In this document: in pieces, positions 17,692 to 25,604 of the stretch
How positions within the stretch are numbered: position 1 is the first letter of the stretch
How the letters are laid out: every line of letters starts with the position of its first letter
DNA from: an uncultured Lachnospiraceae bacterium
GTDB lineage: Bacteria > Bacillota > Clostridia > Lachnospirales > Lachnospiraceae
Reading direction: 5' to 3'
DNA length: 45,164 nucleotides
Assembly (NCBI GenBank): GCA_946631295.1
Contig: CAMOZY010000014.1
Location: 1 to 45,164, forward strand
The notes under the pieces: model-generated
Databases searched by the model: none
The model's input: only the letters and a program-made list of their open reading frames with translations
Told to the model about the DNA's origin: nothing
Translations under genes and position numbers: made by a program

Positions 17692-18330
17692 TCAGAATCC
17701 GAGATTATCATTTACAAGGATCACATGAATCCTTCCTGCATGTCTTGAATATCTTGTGATCAGTATCTGACAGCAGATAGTATCAGGCGACTTGCAGTTC
17801 ATACATGATCCTGTTTTCGAGAATGGAGTTGAAAGTCCAAAACGCTGTGCATTGATCGGAGCAGCAGTGTTCCTTGCTCTCTTCATTGCACTGTCAGGAT
17901 CTGCACATACCTTGTTCATGCCTACTATAAAGATCACTTTCTTCGGTCCCTGTGCTATTGCTGATACCCTGTTGGAATTCCCATCAATATTAATAAGTAT
18001 TCCATCCTCTGTCATTGCATTGGCGCTGGAAAGAAATACATCCGCATCATAAGCTGCCAGCATTGCAGCACGCTTATCTTCATATGCATCTCTGTCGATA
18101 AAACTGTAATTTCCCTTCTTGAGCGCATCAACAAGACCTATCTCATGAGCGCTCATACATCCGCCCATTGTAACGCTGCTTCCCTCGTCGATCAGTTCAA
18201 GAGCTTTCTTAAGTGCTTCTTCCCTGTTTTCGGCATAATATCCTGTCATATTGCGAGACTCGAGTCCTTTGATGATCTTCTGGGCATAAAGAGCGTTTCT
18301 CTTATCAATTATTTCCTGTGATGCTGACAT
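17692..18330 (-). CDS. LUD-domain protein (DUF162, lactate utilisation family)
   Basis: A 212-residue protein of the LUD family to which LutC and the C-terminal part of LutB belong. Visible pattern: GYYAENREEALKKALELI, VTMGGCMSAHEIGL, ADVFLSSANAMTEDGILINID, RVSAIAQGPKKVIFIVGMNKV and RNTAAPINAQR, in the family's usual order. A cysteine-rich tail (CMNCKSPDTICC) near the C-terminus is common in clostridial stand-alone LUD proteins. No lutA or lutB neighbour is present, so lactate oxidation is unlikely and its biochemical role is open. ATG 18328-18330 has GGAGGG. It precedes addB by nine bases, so it heads the addB-addA unit, although no functional link is evident. Confidence 0.85.
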   Translation of the reverse strand: MSASQEIIDKRNALYAQKIIKGLESRNMTGYYAENREEALKKALELIDEGSSVTMGGCMSAHEIGLVDALKKGNYSFIDRDAYEDKRAAMLAAYDADVFLSSANAMTEDGILINIDGNSNRVSAIAQGPKKVIFIVGMNKVCADPDSAMKRARNTAAPINAQRFGLSTPFSKTGSCMNCKSPDTICCQILITRYSRHAGRIHVILVNDNLGF

Positions 18331-18435
18331 ATTTTTCCCTCCATTTTTATCACAAACCGGTACTGACCATTATTCTTCAGAGTACTCCCGAACATCTAAA
18401 AATGCGTCCATCCGGCCAAATTCCATACACATATA

Positions 18436-18464
18436 ATTTTATACAAAATTGCCGGTTATGTCGA
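18436..18464 (-). promoter_or_regulatory. Predicted promoter of the LUD-addB-addA unit
   Basis: On the minus strand TCGACA (18464-18459), a 17-base spacer and TAAAAT (18441-18436) match the sigma-A consensus at 5 of 6 positions each. The -35 box lies in the loop of the hairpin that ends the preceding operon, so terminator and promoter overlap. Confidence 0.42.
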
Positions 18465-18493
18465 TAATAACAGGCATAACCGGCAGTTTTTTT
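18451..18493. terminator. Intrinsic terminator after the AAA/ClpP operon
   Basis: GCCGGTTATG (18451-18460) and CATAACCGGC (18475-18484) form a perfect 10-bp stem with a 14-base loop. It lies about 60 bases after the stop of the CbbX/SpoVK-type ATPase; on the minus strand it is followed by AATTTTG, and on the plus strand by seven T. Confidence 0.75.
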
Positions 18494-18545
18494 ACAGGAT
18501 CAATTGTCTATGCTTCAAACAGCATTTATACTCTCCAAATACAGA

Positions 18546-20324
18546 TCATACTGCATGAACTAAGGCGTGTCTGGAAGATGTGGCACAGAATCCGTACGAT
18601 ACGGTATTCTCAGAATGATTCTGACTATCCATTGACTTTATCGCTGTCTTAAGATCGGATATGATAACGGAATCTATGGGAACAGATTTGGGTGTTCTGC
18701 TGTCGTTTTTCTCTTTATCATGCCTGAGTGCAACAGCCTTGAAAACAGCATCTGTAAGCCTTCTTGCTTCTCTTGCATTACCAAAGTGTTCTTTTTCTCT
18801 GCCCTTTAGTTCCATAAGGTATTTTCCTGCCTCTGCGCACACTCCCTTAGCAGGCTTATATCCCTTCTTTGCAAGCATATATCTGAAGATGTCAGCAAGT
18901 TCCTTCTCACTGTAATCTTCAAATCTGATTGTTGCGGATATTCTCGAGGGAAGCCCGGCATCAAGGGTCAGAAATCTTTTCGACTCTCCGGGATACATTG
19001 CGAAGATAACGGTAACATCTCTGCAGATTTCCATATATCTCACGAATTCCTTCACAGCCTCATCTATATATCCGCCGGCGGATTTGTTCAGGAAAAATCC
19101 TGCTTCATCCACAAAAAGAACACCTCCTGACGCATCCCGGAACAGTTTGGCAACCTTTGGTGCCGTATGTCCGACAAACTCTCCTATTATATCCTTTCTT
19201 GAAGCTGATACAAATGTACCATTGGTAATCCCCTCCCCGGCAAGGATATCCGAAAGAAGCTTTGCACTTACTGTCTTTCCGCCACCCGGATTACCTTCAA
19301 AGATCAGATGAGTACATTCAAGTCCGGACAGTGGATTTCTCCTCATCTCATTTCTTACAGCAATATATTCCTTCACTGCAGATTTAAGATTCTTAAGTCC
19401 TGTCATCCCGTTAAGAACATCCATCGCAACACATGCGGACACGTTAATACAGTCCTCAAAATGCTCCGGCTTAAAGCACTTATCAGTATCATTCATCCTC
19501 AGTCTGGCCTTAGTAAGAGCATCACTTATCCTTTCCTCGCTGATGAACCTTCCGCACTTTCTGATCACACCTCCTATAACAGCCTCTTTCAGTTCCTTAG
19601 TAGCAAATCCGACTTTACCGAATTCGATCAGTTCATCCGCAACCTTCCTGTAGTATGCGGGATTCACGTCAGGGAGCCTTATGATATCAAAGCCTCTTTC
19701 AAACATAAGCCTTCTGATTTCAGGAAGATCCTCCATTTCCTCGGTGATACCGACGAATACATTCTGAGCGGATACTGAAGCTATCGCGGCACACTGGTCT
19801 CCGAGATTACCCGTCTCAAGTCCGGTGAAAAGAATCCCTCCGCAGTTAAATACTTTCGTTGCAACACCTGTGATAGTTCCGGTCTTGATGATATAAGGAT
19901 TACCGGCCACTCTCTCATCTGCCATATCCTTTCCGAGCTCAATTTCGAAAATGTCACTGTAAGTACTCATATCATTACCATCTTCATCACAGTATTCGAT
20001 CTCGAACCCTTCATCCCCATCTTCATATGCGGCGCCGCTGAATCCGTCAGCAAGTATCATCGCTGACTTTCTGATACGGTTAAGATCGTTGCTCACAAGG
20101 AGCACCTTCATATACTTAACATCAATGTCATAATATTTGGTGCTGTTCATCTTCTGATAACGTCTCTTATAACCTTTTAGAGGCTCAGAATAATCACTGA
20201 ACTCCGACTCATAGTTGGTATTCTTCATTATTATCCTCTCAGCAGAGTAGTTTTCAATCGGCCTTTTTTCAAGTTTCAGATAGGGCACCTTTCTTTTGTA
20301 GAAATCAATATACATATCGTACAT
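18546..20324 (-). CDS. Two-module AAA+ ATPase: degenerate N-terminal module, active CbbX/SpoVK-type C-terminal module
   Basis: A 592-residue AAA+ protein, last gene of the six-gene operon. The C-terminal module (about 300-540) is of CbbX/SpoVK type: HLIFEGNPGGGKT (Walker A 344-351), IIGEFVGHTA, GGVLFVDEAGFFL (Walker B, Asp406-Glu407), EAVKEFVRYME, VIFAMYP and GLPSRISATIRFEDYSEKELADI with the arginine finger Arg461. The preceding region (about 70-275) has an AAA-like outline, KVLLVSND...RIRKSAMILA then GGILFTG and NVFVGITEE, but no P-loop or Walker B acids, so it is probably a dead AAA module. The first 65 residues are basic and aromatic. ATG 20322-20324 sits six bases from GGAGGG; the ATG two codons earlier abuts it. 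Being next to clpP suggests an unfoldase for that peptidase, or an adaptor-remodelling role. Confidence 0.83.
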   Translation of the reverse strand: MYDMYIDFYKRKVPYLKLEKRPIENYSAERIIMKNTNYESEFSDYSEPLKGYKRRYQKMNSTKYYDIDVKYMKVLLVSNDLNRIRKSAMILADGFSGAAYEDGDEGFEIEYCDEDGNDMSTYSDIFEIELGKDMADERVAGNPYIIKTGTITGVATKVFNCGGILFTGLETGNLGDQCAAIASVSAQNVFVGITEEMEDLPEIRRLMFERGFDIIRLPDVNPAYYRKVADELIEFGKVGFATKELKEAVIGGVIRKCGRFISEERISDALTKARLRMNDTDKCFKPEHFEDCINVSACVAMDVLNGMTGLKNLKSAVKEYIAVRNEMRRNPLSGLECTHLIFEGNPGGGKTVSAKLLSDILAGEGITNGTFVSASRKDIIGEFVGHTAPKVAKLFRDASGGVLFVDEAGFFLNKSAGGYIDEAVKEFVRYMEICRDVTVIFAMYPGESKRFLTLDAGLPSRISATIRFEDYSEKELADIFRYMLAKKGYKPAKGVCAEAGKYLMELKGREKEHFGNAREARRLTDAVFKAVALRHDKEKNDSRTPKSVPIDSVIISDLKTAIKSMDSQNHSENTVSYGFCATSSRHALVHAV

Positions 20325-20342
20325 ATACATCCCTCCTCATAA

Positions 20343-20918
20343 TCACCCAAGAACCGCATCAACTATCCCGAACTTAACAGCTTCATCAGCCTTCATCCAG
20401 TAATCCCTGTCAGTACATTTCCTGATACTTTCAATACCCTTTCCGGTATTTTCTGAAAGGATCATATTAAGCACTTCTCTTGTATCCCTGATATGATCCG
20501 CTGCAATGAGCATATCGCTGCTCTGCCCCTCCATTCCGCCTGAAGGCTGATGGATCATGACCTCGGCATGCGGGAGAACGAATCTGTGTCCCTTCGTTCC
20601 TCCGGACAAAAGTACCGCACCCATCGAAGCTGCTCTTCCGATACAGAATGTATTAACCATGCATCCCTGCTTTTCCGCATATTTCATGGTGTCATATATT
20701 GCAAGGCCTGCAGATACGCTTCCACCCGGAGAATTGATATACAGATTGATATCCCTGACCGCACAGGCTCTCTCTATAAGATAAAGAATCTGAGCGGTAA
20801 CAGATGCTGCCATCTCATCACACACCTCTCCCACCACATGGATGATTCTGTTCTCAAGATTTGAAGAGAAAATATCATTTCCCTTTCCTTCGTCATAAAT
20901 AACCGGATTAATAACCAT
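20343..20918 (-). CDS. ClpP-type serine peptidase (accessory copy)
   Basis: A 191-residue ClpP homologue with the complete catalytic triad: Ser98 in GRAASMGA, His123 in VMIHQPSGG, Asp172 in TDRDYWM. YINSPGGSVSAG and the C-terminal DEAVKFGIVD are also standard. ClpP forms a tetradecameric chamber that needs an AAA+ unfoldase. No clpX is adjacent; instead the gene is flanked by the MoxR-type and CbbX/SpoVK-type ATPases of this operon, so it is probably a dedicated extra copy rather than the housekeeping one. The start is ATG 20916-20918 with GGGAGG seven bases upstream, 14 bases after the MoxR gene; the longer open frame would run into that gene. The short N-terminus lacks the usual propeptide, and the axial loop region (VINPVIYDEGKGND) differs from common ClpP. 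Confidence 0.9.
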   Translation of the reverse strand: MVINPVIYDEGKGNDIFSSNLENRIIHVVGEVCDEMAASVTAQILYLIERACAVRDINLYINSPGGSVSAGLAIYDTMKYAEKQGCMVNTFCIGRAASMGAVLLSGGTKGHRFVLPHAEVMIHQPSGGMEGQSSDMLIAADHIRDTREVLNMILSENTGKGIESIRKCTDRDYWMKADEAVKFGIVDAVLG

Positions 20919-20931
20919 AACTTTTCCTCCC

Positions 20932-22116
20932 TTATCCTGCAAGACCGTACATCCTTCTTGCCGTCTCAAGATATTTATCATTTTTAACCCTGCGCACCAG
21001 ATCACAGAGCTGATCATTGGCAGTAATATGCAGGAAAAACTTCTCACATACAGAATTATTCATCCTGGTTTTTTCAAAGAATCCAAAGACATTGCTGATC
21101 TTTACAGACATGGTCTTGGGCTTTTCATATGCAGCATTCCTGATCAGTTCTCTTTCAATAACCTCCAGTGCTCCGTCGACAAACTGAAGATCACTTTCAT
21201 CAAAGATCTTTATCAGGTCCTCCCCGTATTTCCCACTCACTATCTGATGCATCTGTTCATCATCAAACGAATTGTGATTAAGCCAGTAATAGTTCCAGAA
21301 ATCTGCCGCAATCTTATCAGACTTGATAAACTGCTGAACCGTATGCGGAGTAAGAGTAAATCCGGCCCTGTCATATGCATCTATAGTACGCGACAGGTTC
21401 TCCCATCCTCTCATCGTCACAGTCTCCGCACCATTCTTAACATTTGTAACTTTGTAGATATTGTGGGGATACAGCTTCAGATAATCGACAACAGATCTGT
21501 TAAAATTCTGCTTTTCAGCATATTGGAAGAAGTCTGTCTCTTCAGGAACAATCTCGATCTTCCTGACTCTGTCCATGATCGCAGGTGAAAAGTTCCTGGC
21601 TGAAGAATTGTATTCCACGGGATTACCACACAGGACTATCACCCAATCATCCGGAAGCTTATACAATCCGATATTCCTGGTCTGCAGGAAAGCCAGCATA
21701 ACCGGCATGATAGTATCCGATGCGCAGTTGAACTCATCAAGGAGCAGAATTCCCTTATCGTAGCCCTTTTCCTTTTCGCGGATAACAGCAGCGATCACCT
21801 CTGACATGGAATATTGTGTATACTTTTCACCGCTGCCAAGATCACTTATAACAGGAAGACCGATTATCGAATTGCGTGTATGATGGGTTACCGAAAAGCT
21901 TACAAATCCGATACCAAGCTCATCCGCAACCTGCTTTGTAATCTGAGTCTTTCCGATTCCGGGTGCGCCAAAGAGGTAGTAGGGAAGCCTGCTCACAGGA
22001 TCATAAATATACCTTCCCTTATCATCTGTAATGAAATATGCCTCTATACCGGCTTTCATCTCATCCTTAGCCTCATTGATGCCGTATGTAGTTTTCTGAC
22101 CTGCCTTTGTTAACAT
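20932..22116 (-). CDS. MoxR-type AAA+ ATPase
   Basis: A 394-residue AAA+ ATPase of the MoxR/AAA_5 kind. Walker A is GAPGIGKT (50-57), followed by FVSFSVTHHTRNSIIGLP, Walker B GILLLDEFN (Asp127, Glu128), sensor 1 in VLCGNPVEYN (Asn165) and an arginine-rich segment MDRVRKIEIVPEE. The C-terminal 170 residues form a helical lid and an extra region ending in RRVKNDKYLETARRMYG. MoxR ATPases normally work with VWA-domain partners as chaperones that insert cofactors or remodel complexes (RavA-ViaA is the known example), and a VWA gene lies two genes upstream here. ATG 22114-22116 has AAAGGAG five bases upstream. Confidence 0.9.
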   Translation of the reverse strand: MLTKAGQKTTYGINEAKDEMKAGIEAYFITDDKGRYIYDPVSRLPYYLFGAPGIGKTQITKQVADELGIGFVSFSVTHHTRNSIIGLPVISDLGSGEKYTQYSMSEVIAAVIREKEKGYDKGILLLDEFNCASDTIMPVMLAFLQTRNIGLYKLPDDWVIVLCGNPVEYNSSARNFSPAIMDRVRKIEIVPEETDFFQYAEKQNFNRSVVDYLKLYPHNIYKVTNVKNGAETVTMRGWENLSRTIDAYDRAGFTLTPHTVQQFIKSDKIAADFWNYYWLNHNSFDDEQMHQIVSGKYGEDLIKIFDESDLQFVDGALEVIERELIRNAAYEKPKTMSVKISNVFGFFEKTRMNNSVCEKFFLHITANDQLCDLVRRVKNDKYLETARRMYGLAG

Positions 22117-22133
22117 ATATTCTCCTTTCTACA

Positions 22134-22523
22134 TCAGGTAAAACCGTTCTCAGCCAGAATCATAAGAGGTATCAGCTCGTACAGATCTGTATCTCTGAAG
22201 CTTTTGATACAGTATGAGGAATCACTGCCCGTGATCAGCCCCTTTGTGATCAGACTTCTGAATATGTCCCGGGGATCTCTGCCATCGCACTTAAGTCCTG
22301 ACAGGATACATACCACATCATCCAGAATCCGGCTCTTCCTTACTCTGTCTGCATTTTTATATTCCTTTATAGACAAGAGCAGACTGACGGCAGAAGTAAA
22401 ATCCCTCTCCCTTACATGATCATCAAGAACTCCTTCAAGCCACTTGCTGTCCCTTTTGTCAGAAAGATTGATCATCTCCTTCTCAGGTCTGATCAGATCT
22501 TCCTCTTTAAAAATAGTATCCAC
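22134..22523 (-). CDS. Small conserved-looking hypothetical protein of the AAA/ClpP operon
   Basis: A 129-residue mostly helical protein that I do not recognise. It begins with an acidic stretch (VDTIFKEEDLIRPEKE) and continues with helix-forming segments such as FTSAVSLLLSIKEYKNADRVRKSRILDDVVCIL and YELIPLMILAENG; no metal site or transmembrane segment. I chose a GTG at 22521-22523 because AGGAGG lies nine bases upstream; a TTG eight codons earlier precedes that site and would lack one. The start overlaps the end of the VWA gene by 17 bases and the gene stops 17 bases before the MoxR start, so it belongs to the operon. A small adaptor between the VWA and MoxR proteins is a guess. Confidence 0.68.
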   Translation of the reverse strand: MDTIFKEEDLIRPEKEMINLSDKRDSKWLEGVLDDHVRERDFTSAVSLLLSIKEYKNADRVRKSRILDDVVCILSGLKCDGRDPRDIFRSLITKGLITGSDSSYCIKSFRDTDLYELIPLMILAENGFT

Positions 22524-23931
22524 TGTCAGGTACCTCCTCTTTATCAAGTATCATTTTTCTCACCCAGGGCGGAGTGAAGTTTTCAGCCCATTTAGCGTAG
22601 TTTCTGCCAGGAAACACATAATACACGGGGTATCCGGGATCCTCGGAGGGATAATCTCCCATACCGTCGGAAAAATAGATAAGAAAGTCTATCCTCTCTC
22701 CGTCCTCTTCATATTTCCTTATCCGCTCAAAGACCGGATTAAAATCCGTACCTCCAAATCCCGCAAAACAGTGAGGCGTATTCTTCTCTTCAGCCATTTC
22801 CCATATATCCGTATATTCCTTTTCAAATGTGACATCCGCATCACATTCAAGATAGTGAAGCCTGTCCATCGAACTGCCTTCTTCTATCTCACTGAATATC
22901 TCAATAGTTTCAGTCCTGAATTCCTTAAGACAGTTCATACATGATCCGCTGGTATCAACTGCGATCACTACAGATGACAGCTTCCTGTTGAACTTATGTT
23001 CAAGTGGTTCTATAAGAGGAACATCACCGTACATTTCAAGACCATATTCATATATCGCAGGATCAATCTCATCTTCTTCATCAGCTGTTTCCGTTATACG
23101 TGACGCTTCATCAATAAGACTCCTGTATGACAGAACACCCTTTTCATCAGGCGTGACTTCTTCAGATGTATTTCCTGCCGATGCAGATCCCCATGTTTTC
23201 ATACCGGCATTTCTCATGGCTCGAAGCAGAGCATTTTCAACTTCTCTCGGAAGTCCGTTCGACATATTTATACTTCCAAGTCCCGTGATCAATTTTGTAA
23301 TATCAACCCAGGTACAGCCTGTCTTGTTACCCCCTTCCTGTTCACGGTCATCACTTTGTATCTGAAATTCCAAAAGCGGAGGCGCCCATGTTGCATGATC
23401 ATCCAGAATTTTTACATGTGTTTTTTTCAGAAATGAGATAAAACCCCTTATCCTTTCCTGAAGCTTTATATCTTTCTGGGCATTGTAATAAAGCGAAAAA
23501 CCAGTCTGACCTTCAAACAGCGGATTTACATTTGAAATTGCCGTACCTATTCCGGATTCATTAAACATTCTTGTAACCTGCAGGTCCATCACATCCCATG
23601 CAAGCTGCTTCTGGTCATAATCATTTCCTCTGGAAAAATGACCGAGCAGTCCGTGAAAAATGATATGCAGGATCTGGTACTTACCGGGGATATCGTTTTT
23701 CTCCCGGAGAATGCTCTCCGGATAGTAAAAAATCTTCCTTCCGTCAGTACATATTCCGGGTAAGTTTTCCTCCACTTCAGTCGGGACAAGGAAATTAACA
23801 GCATCGATCAAAATCGGATATTCTCTTTTGATCTGTCTAAGAATAGCCCTCACCCTGTCACCCGCCTGTTTTGCCGTGTCATCCTTTCTGTGGGAAGGAG
23901 TCAGTTCCTTCCTGTATTTCCTTGTACTCAT
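22507..23931 (-). CDS. Metallopeptidase-like/VWA protein (DUF2201-type), MoxR partner
   Basis: A 474-residue protein with two recognisable parts. The N-terminal part resembles the predicted metallopeptidase region that precedes VWA-like domains (DUF2201 family): HIIFHGLLGHFSRG with His89, His93 and His98, then WDVMDLQV. Families of this kind have HExxH; here Glu is replaced by Ile90, so metal may bind but catalysis is doubtful. The C-terminal part is a VWA domain with intact MIDAS: DTSGS (326-330), GGTDF (Thr395, Asp396) and FSDGMGD (Asp422). VWA proteins with MIDAS partner MoxR ATPases, one of which is encoded two genes downstream. ATG 23929-23931 overlaps the preceding stop (ATGA) and has GGAGGGG six bases upstream. 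Cytoplasmic. Confidence 0.85.
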   Translation of the reverse strand: MSTRKYRKELTPSHRKDDTAKQAGDRVRAILRQIKREYPILIDAVNFLVPTEVEENLPGICTDGRKIFYYPESILREKNDIPGKYQILHIIFHGLLGHFSRGNDYDQKQLAWDVMDLQVTRMFNESGIGTAISNVNPLFEGQTGFSLYYNAQKDIKLQERIRGFISFLKKTHVKILDDHATWAPPLLEFQIQSDDREQEGGNKTGCTWVDITKLITGLGSINMSNGLPREVENALLRAMRNAGMKTWGSASAGNTSEEVTPDEKGVLSYRSLIDEASRITETADEEDEIDPAIYEYGLEMYGDVPLIEPLEHKFNRKLSSVVIAVDTSGSCMNCLKEFRTETIEIFSEIEEGSSMDRLHYLECDADVTFEKEYTDIWEMAEEKNTPHCFAGFGGTDFNPVFERIRKYEEDGERIDFLIYFSDGMGDYPSEDPGYPVYYVFPGRNYAKWAENFTPPWVRKMILDKEEVPDSGYYF

Positions 23932-25472
23932 TTGCTGCCCCTCCGAACCTTTCCGGCATCAGCCCGGCTTCTTTTATTTCCGTCTTCACATACATCAGCC
24001 GGTGGCCATTCACCATGCTTTTTGAGGATCAGCGCAGGTATAAGCGATCCTTTATTCTTTTGTCTGGCCAGAGATATAAGGTAATCCGCATCCTTCCTTC
24101 TGATAAAATCTTTCTTAAGAGCCATCAGTACTATTTCTTCACCCAGATCCTCTATGAGATAATCCAGGTCGTATCTTGACTGTCCGGTCTGCCCACGCGA
24201 ATTACCGTAAACAGCACTTGTGGAATTCCTGATGATCATTTCAAGGAACAATCCGGTAAACAAACCTTTATTGTTTAAAATACCGGAACAGCTCATAAAC
24301 CCTGCCCCACCCGGAAAGGGCAGCTGATTTTCCTTTTCAAACTCAAAGGAATCCATATCAAAATACAGTCTCCTTCCTGATACAGCCTTCCATATCCTGC
24401 CAAGATCAAGGGTTTCCTTATCTATAGTCTCTCCGATTCCAATGAATCCTAGCTGATCTGAAATGCACCTCGCTGCCAGTTCATGCCAGAGATTTTCTTC
24501 CATTGGCTTCTCCGAAACCTTCACATATACGTCGTCGTAATAGCATTCGCCAAATGCCTTATACATTTTCCTGAAGGTTCTCAGATCTTCCTTTCTTCCA
24601 TTCAGATTCAGATGGAGAAAATAATGTATCAAAAGATCAAAAAAGGTTTCCTCGTTCATCATCCTTGTAAACAGTTCTGCATCTGCTTCAAGAATGTAAC
24701 GAAGAAGTTCGAAGGCTTGCACGCGATAATCATTCTGACAGGAATCGAATACGGTGTTATGCATCCTGTGATTTCCGTCCTGATTTGCACCCGGAGAATA
24801 ATTTCCCTTGTTAAGATTCAGCCAGCCATAGTACTCTTTCTCACCATACCTTTCCAGTAACCTGTGACATAACGGAAGTGGTGCGCTGTCTTTCCAGCGG
24901 CCATACGCGCCGAGGATGAACCTGTCGAGATGAGAATACTTTTCCTCCTTAACAAGTCTGAATTCATCACCGCAAACTGTTGTCCACTTTCCTGCGGAAA
25001 GAAACCTTACGGGAAGCATTTGGGTAAAGTCACTGAACTCATTTATGGATAAGAGTCTGTCAGCTGCTTTGTATTCTTTTGCATAGACCGCAAAGATAAG
25101 CGGTGGCATCCGTACGATCGTCTTTACCGGAATAGTGATAGGATCATCATCGCAAATGTATTCTTCCGATACATCACCGTCACTCTCCACATACCAGATA
25201 TTTCCATCGGAGCACTCCTTCACAAGACGTTCCGGATTCCTTACAAGCTCTACAGCATTCTTAAATCCCGGAGGTTTATCCGAATTAAGCAGTTCTTCAA
25301 CCTTCCTTCTGACATCGCCGTTAAGTCTGTCAAAAGAAGCCTTCTGCACTCCTCCGTCCGGAGCAATATACAACTCTCCGTCCGGTATCAAGGTTACTTT
25401 ATAGGGATCATCGACAAGGTCTTCCTGAATCGTCTCCCTCCTTATTTCTGCCACTTTCCTGGTTATTGACAT
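23928..25472 (-). CDS. Unrecognised 514-residue protein, first gene of the WYL-controlled operon
   Basis: I do not recognise this protein. The N-terminal 130 residues look like a small mixed domain with short strands (KVTLIPDGELYIAPDGG, NIWYVESDGDVSEEYI). After PPLIFAVYAKEYKAADRLLS the protein is largely helical, with aromatic and acidic stretches and a second ankyrin-like pattern near the end (KDADYLISLARQKNKGSLIPALILKKHG). This suggests degenerate helical repeats rather than an enzyme; no catalytic motif or membrane segment is visible. The last 20 residues are strongly basic. The start is ATG 25470-25472 with AAAGGAG seven bases upstream; an upstream in-frame ATG lies inside the operator palindrome. 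Position suggests a sensor, scaffold or substrate receptor for the VWA/MoxR/ClpP proteins. Confidence 0.75.
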   Translation of the reverse strand: MSITRKVAEIRRETIQEDLVDDPYKVTLIPDGELYIAPDGGVQKASFDRLNGDVRRKVEELLNSDKPPGFKNAVELVRNPERLVKECSDGNIWYVESDGDVSEEYICDDDPITIPVKTIVRMPPLIFAVYAKEYKAADRLLSINEFSDFTQMLPVRFLSAGKWTTVCGDEFRLVKEEKYSHLDRFILGAYGRWKDSAPLPLCHRLLERYGEKEYYGWLNLNKGNYSPGANQDGNHRMHNTVFDSCQNDYRVQAFELLRYILEADAELFTRMMNEETFFDLLIHYFLHLNLNGRKEDLRTFRKMYKAFGECYYDDVYVKVSEKPMEENLWHELAARCISDQLGFIGIGETIDKETLDLGRIWKAVSGRRLYFDMDSFEFEKENQLPFPGGAGFMSCSGILNNKGLFTGLFLEMIIRNSTSAVYGNSRGQTGQSRYDLDYLIEDLGEEIVLMALKKDFIRRKDADYLISLARQKNKGSLIPALILKKHGEWPPADVCEDGNKRSRADAGKVRRGSK

Positions 25473-25524
25473 ATCTGTTCTCCTTTCTGTCACCTTTTTC
25501 ATGTCCCGATGATACAAGTACTTA

Positions 25525-25542
25525 ATGTGCAATATTGCACAT
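25525..25542. promoter_or_regulatory. Operator palindrome 1 (operon side)
   Basis: ATGTGCAATATTGCACAT is an 18-bp perfect palindrome. It is identical to the one at 25607-25624, 82 bp away centre to centre (about eight helical turns). It lies 52 bases upstream of the ATG of the 514-residue gene, just downstream of a possible minus-strand -10 box (TAAACT, 25550-25545). Likely binding site of the divergent WYL regulator. Confidence 0.75.
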
Positions 25543-25571
25543 ATAGTTTATCTGCTCATTCGGGATATAAA

Positions 25572-25600
25572 TTGCCTATCAGGCAGCTATATGCTAAACT
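25572..25600 (+). promoter_or_regulatory. Possible promoter of the WYL regulator gene
   Basis: TTGCCT (25572-25577), a 17-base spacer and TAAACT (25595-25600) match the sigma-A boxes at four of six positions each. The predicted transcription start falls at the edge of the second palindrome, which would allow autorepression. A TGCCT-ATC-AGGCA inverted repeat (25573-25585) overlaps the -35 box. Confidence 0.4.
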
Positions 25601-25604
25601 CAGG

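Noticed and set aside
18449-20864. Several plus-strand open frames opposite the AAA and ClpP genes
   Set aside because: They are antisense shadows: no family motif, no ribosome binding site, and they run across well-supported genes and a terminator.
20919-21047. Longer ClpP beginning inside the MoxR gene
   Set aside because: The extra 43 residues are out-of-frame MoxR coding sequence; GGGAGG before ATG 20916-20918 and the usual ClpP length support the shorter form.
21900-21913. GIGF in the MoxR protein as a ClpP-docking IGF loop
   Set aside because: It lies directly after the Walker A helix in a predicted core strand, not in an exposed loop, so it cannot be used as evidence for ClpP docking.
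25473-25532. Start of the 514-residue protein at the ATG at 25530-25532
   Set aside because: That ATG lies inside the operator palindrome and has no ribosome binding site; ATG 25470-25472 has AAAGGAG at seven bases.
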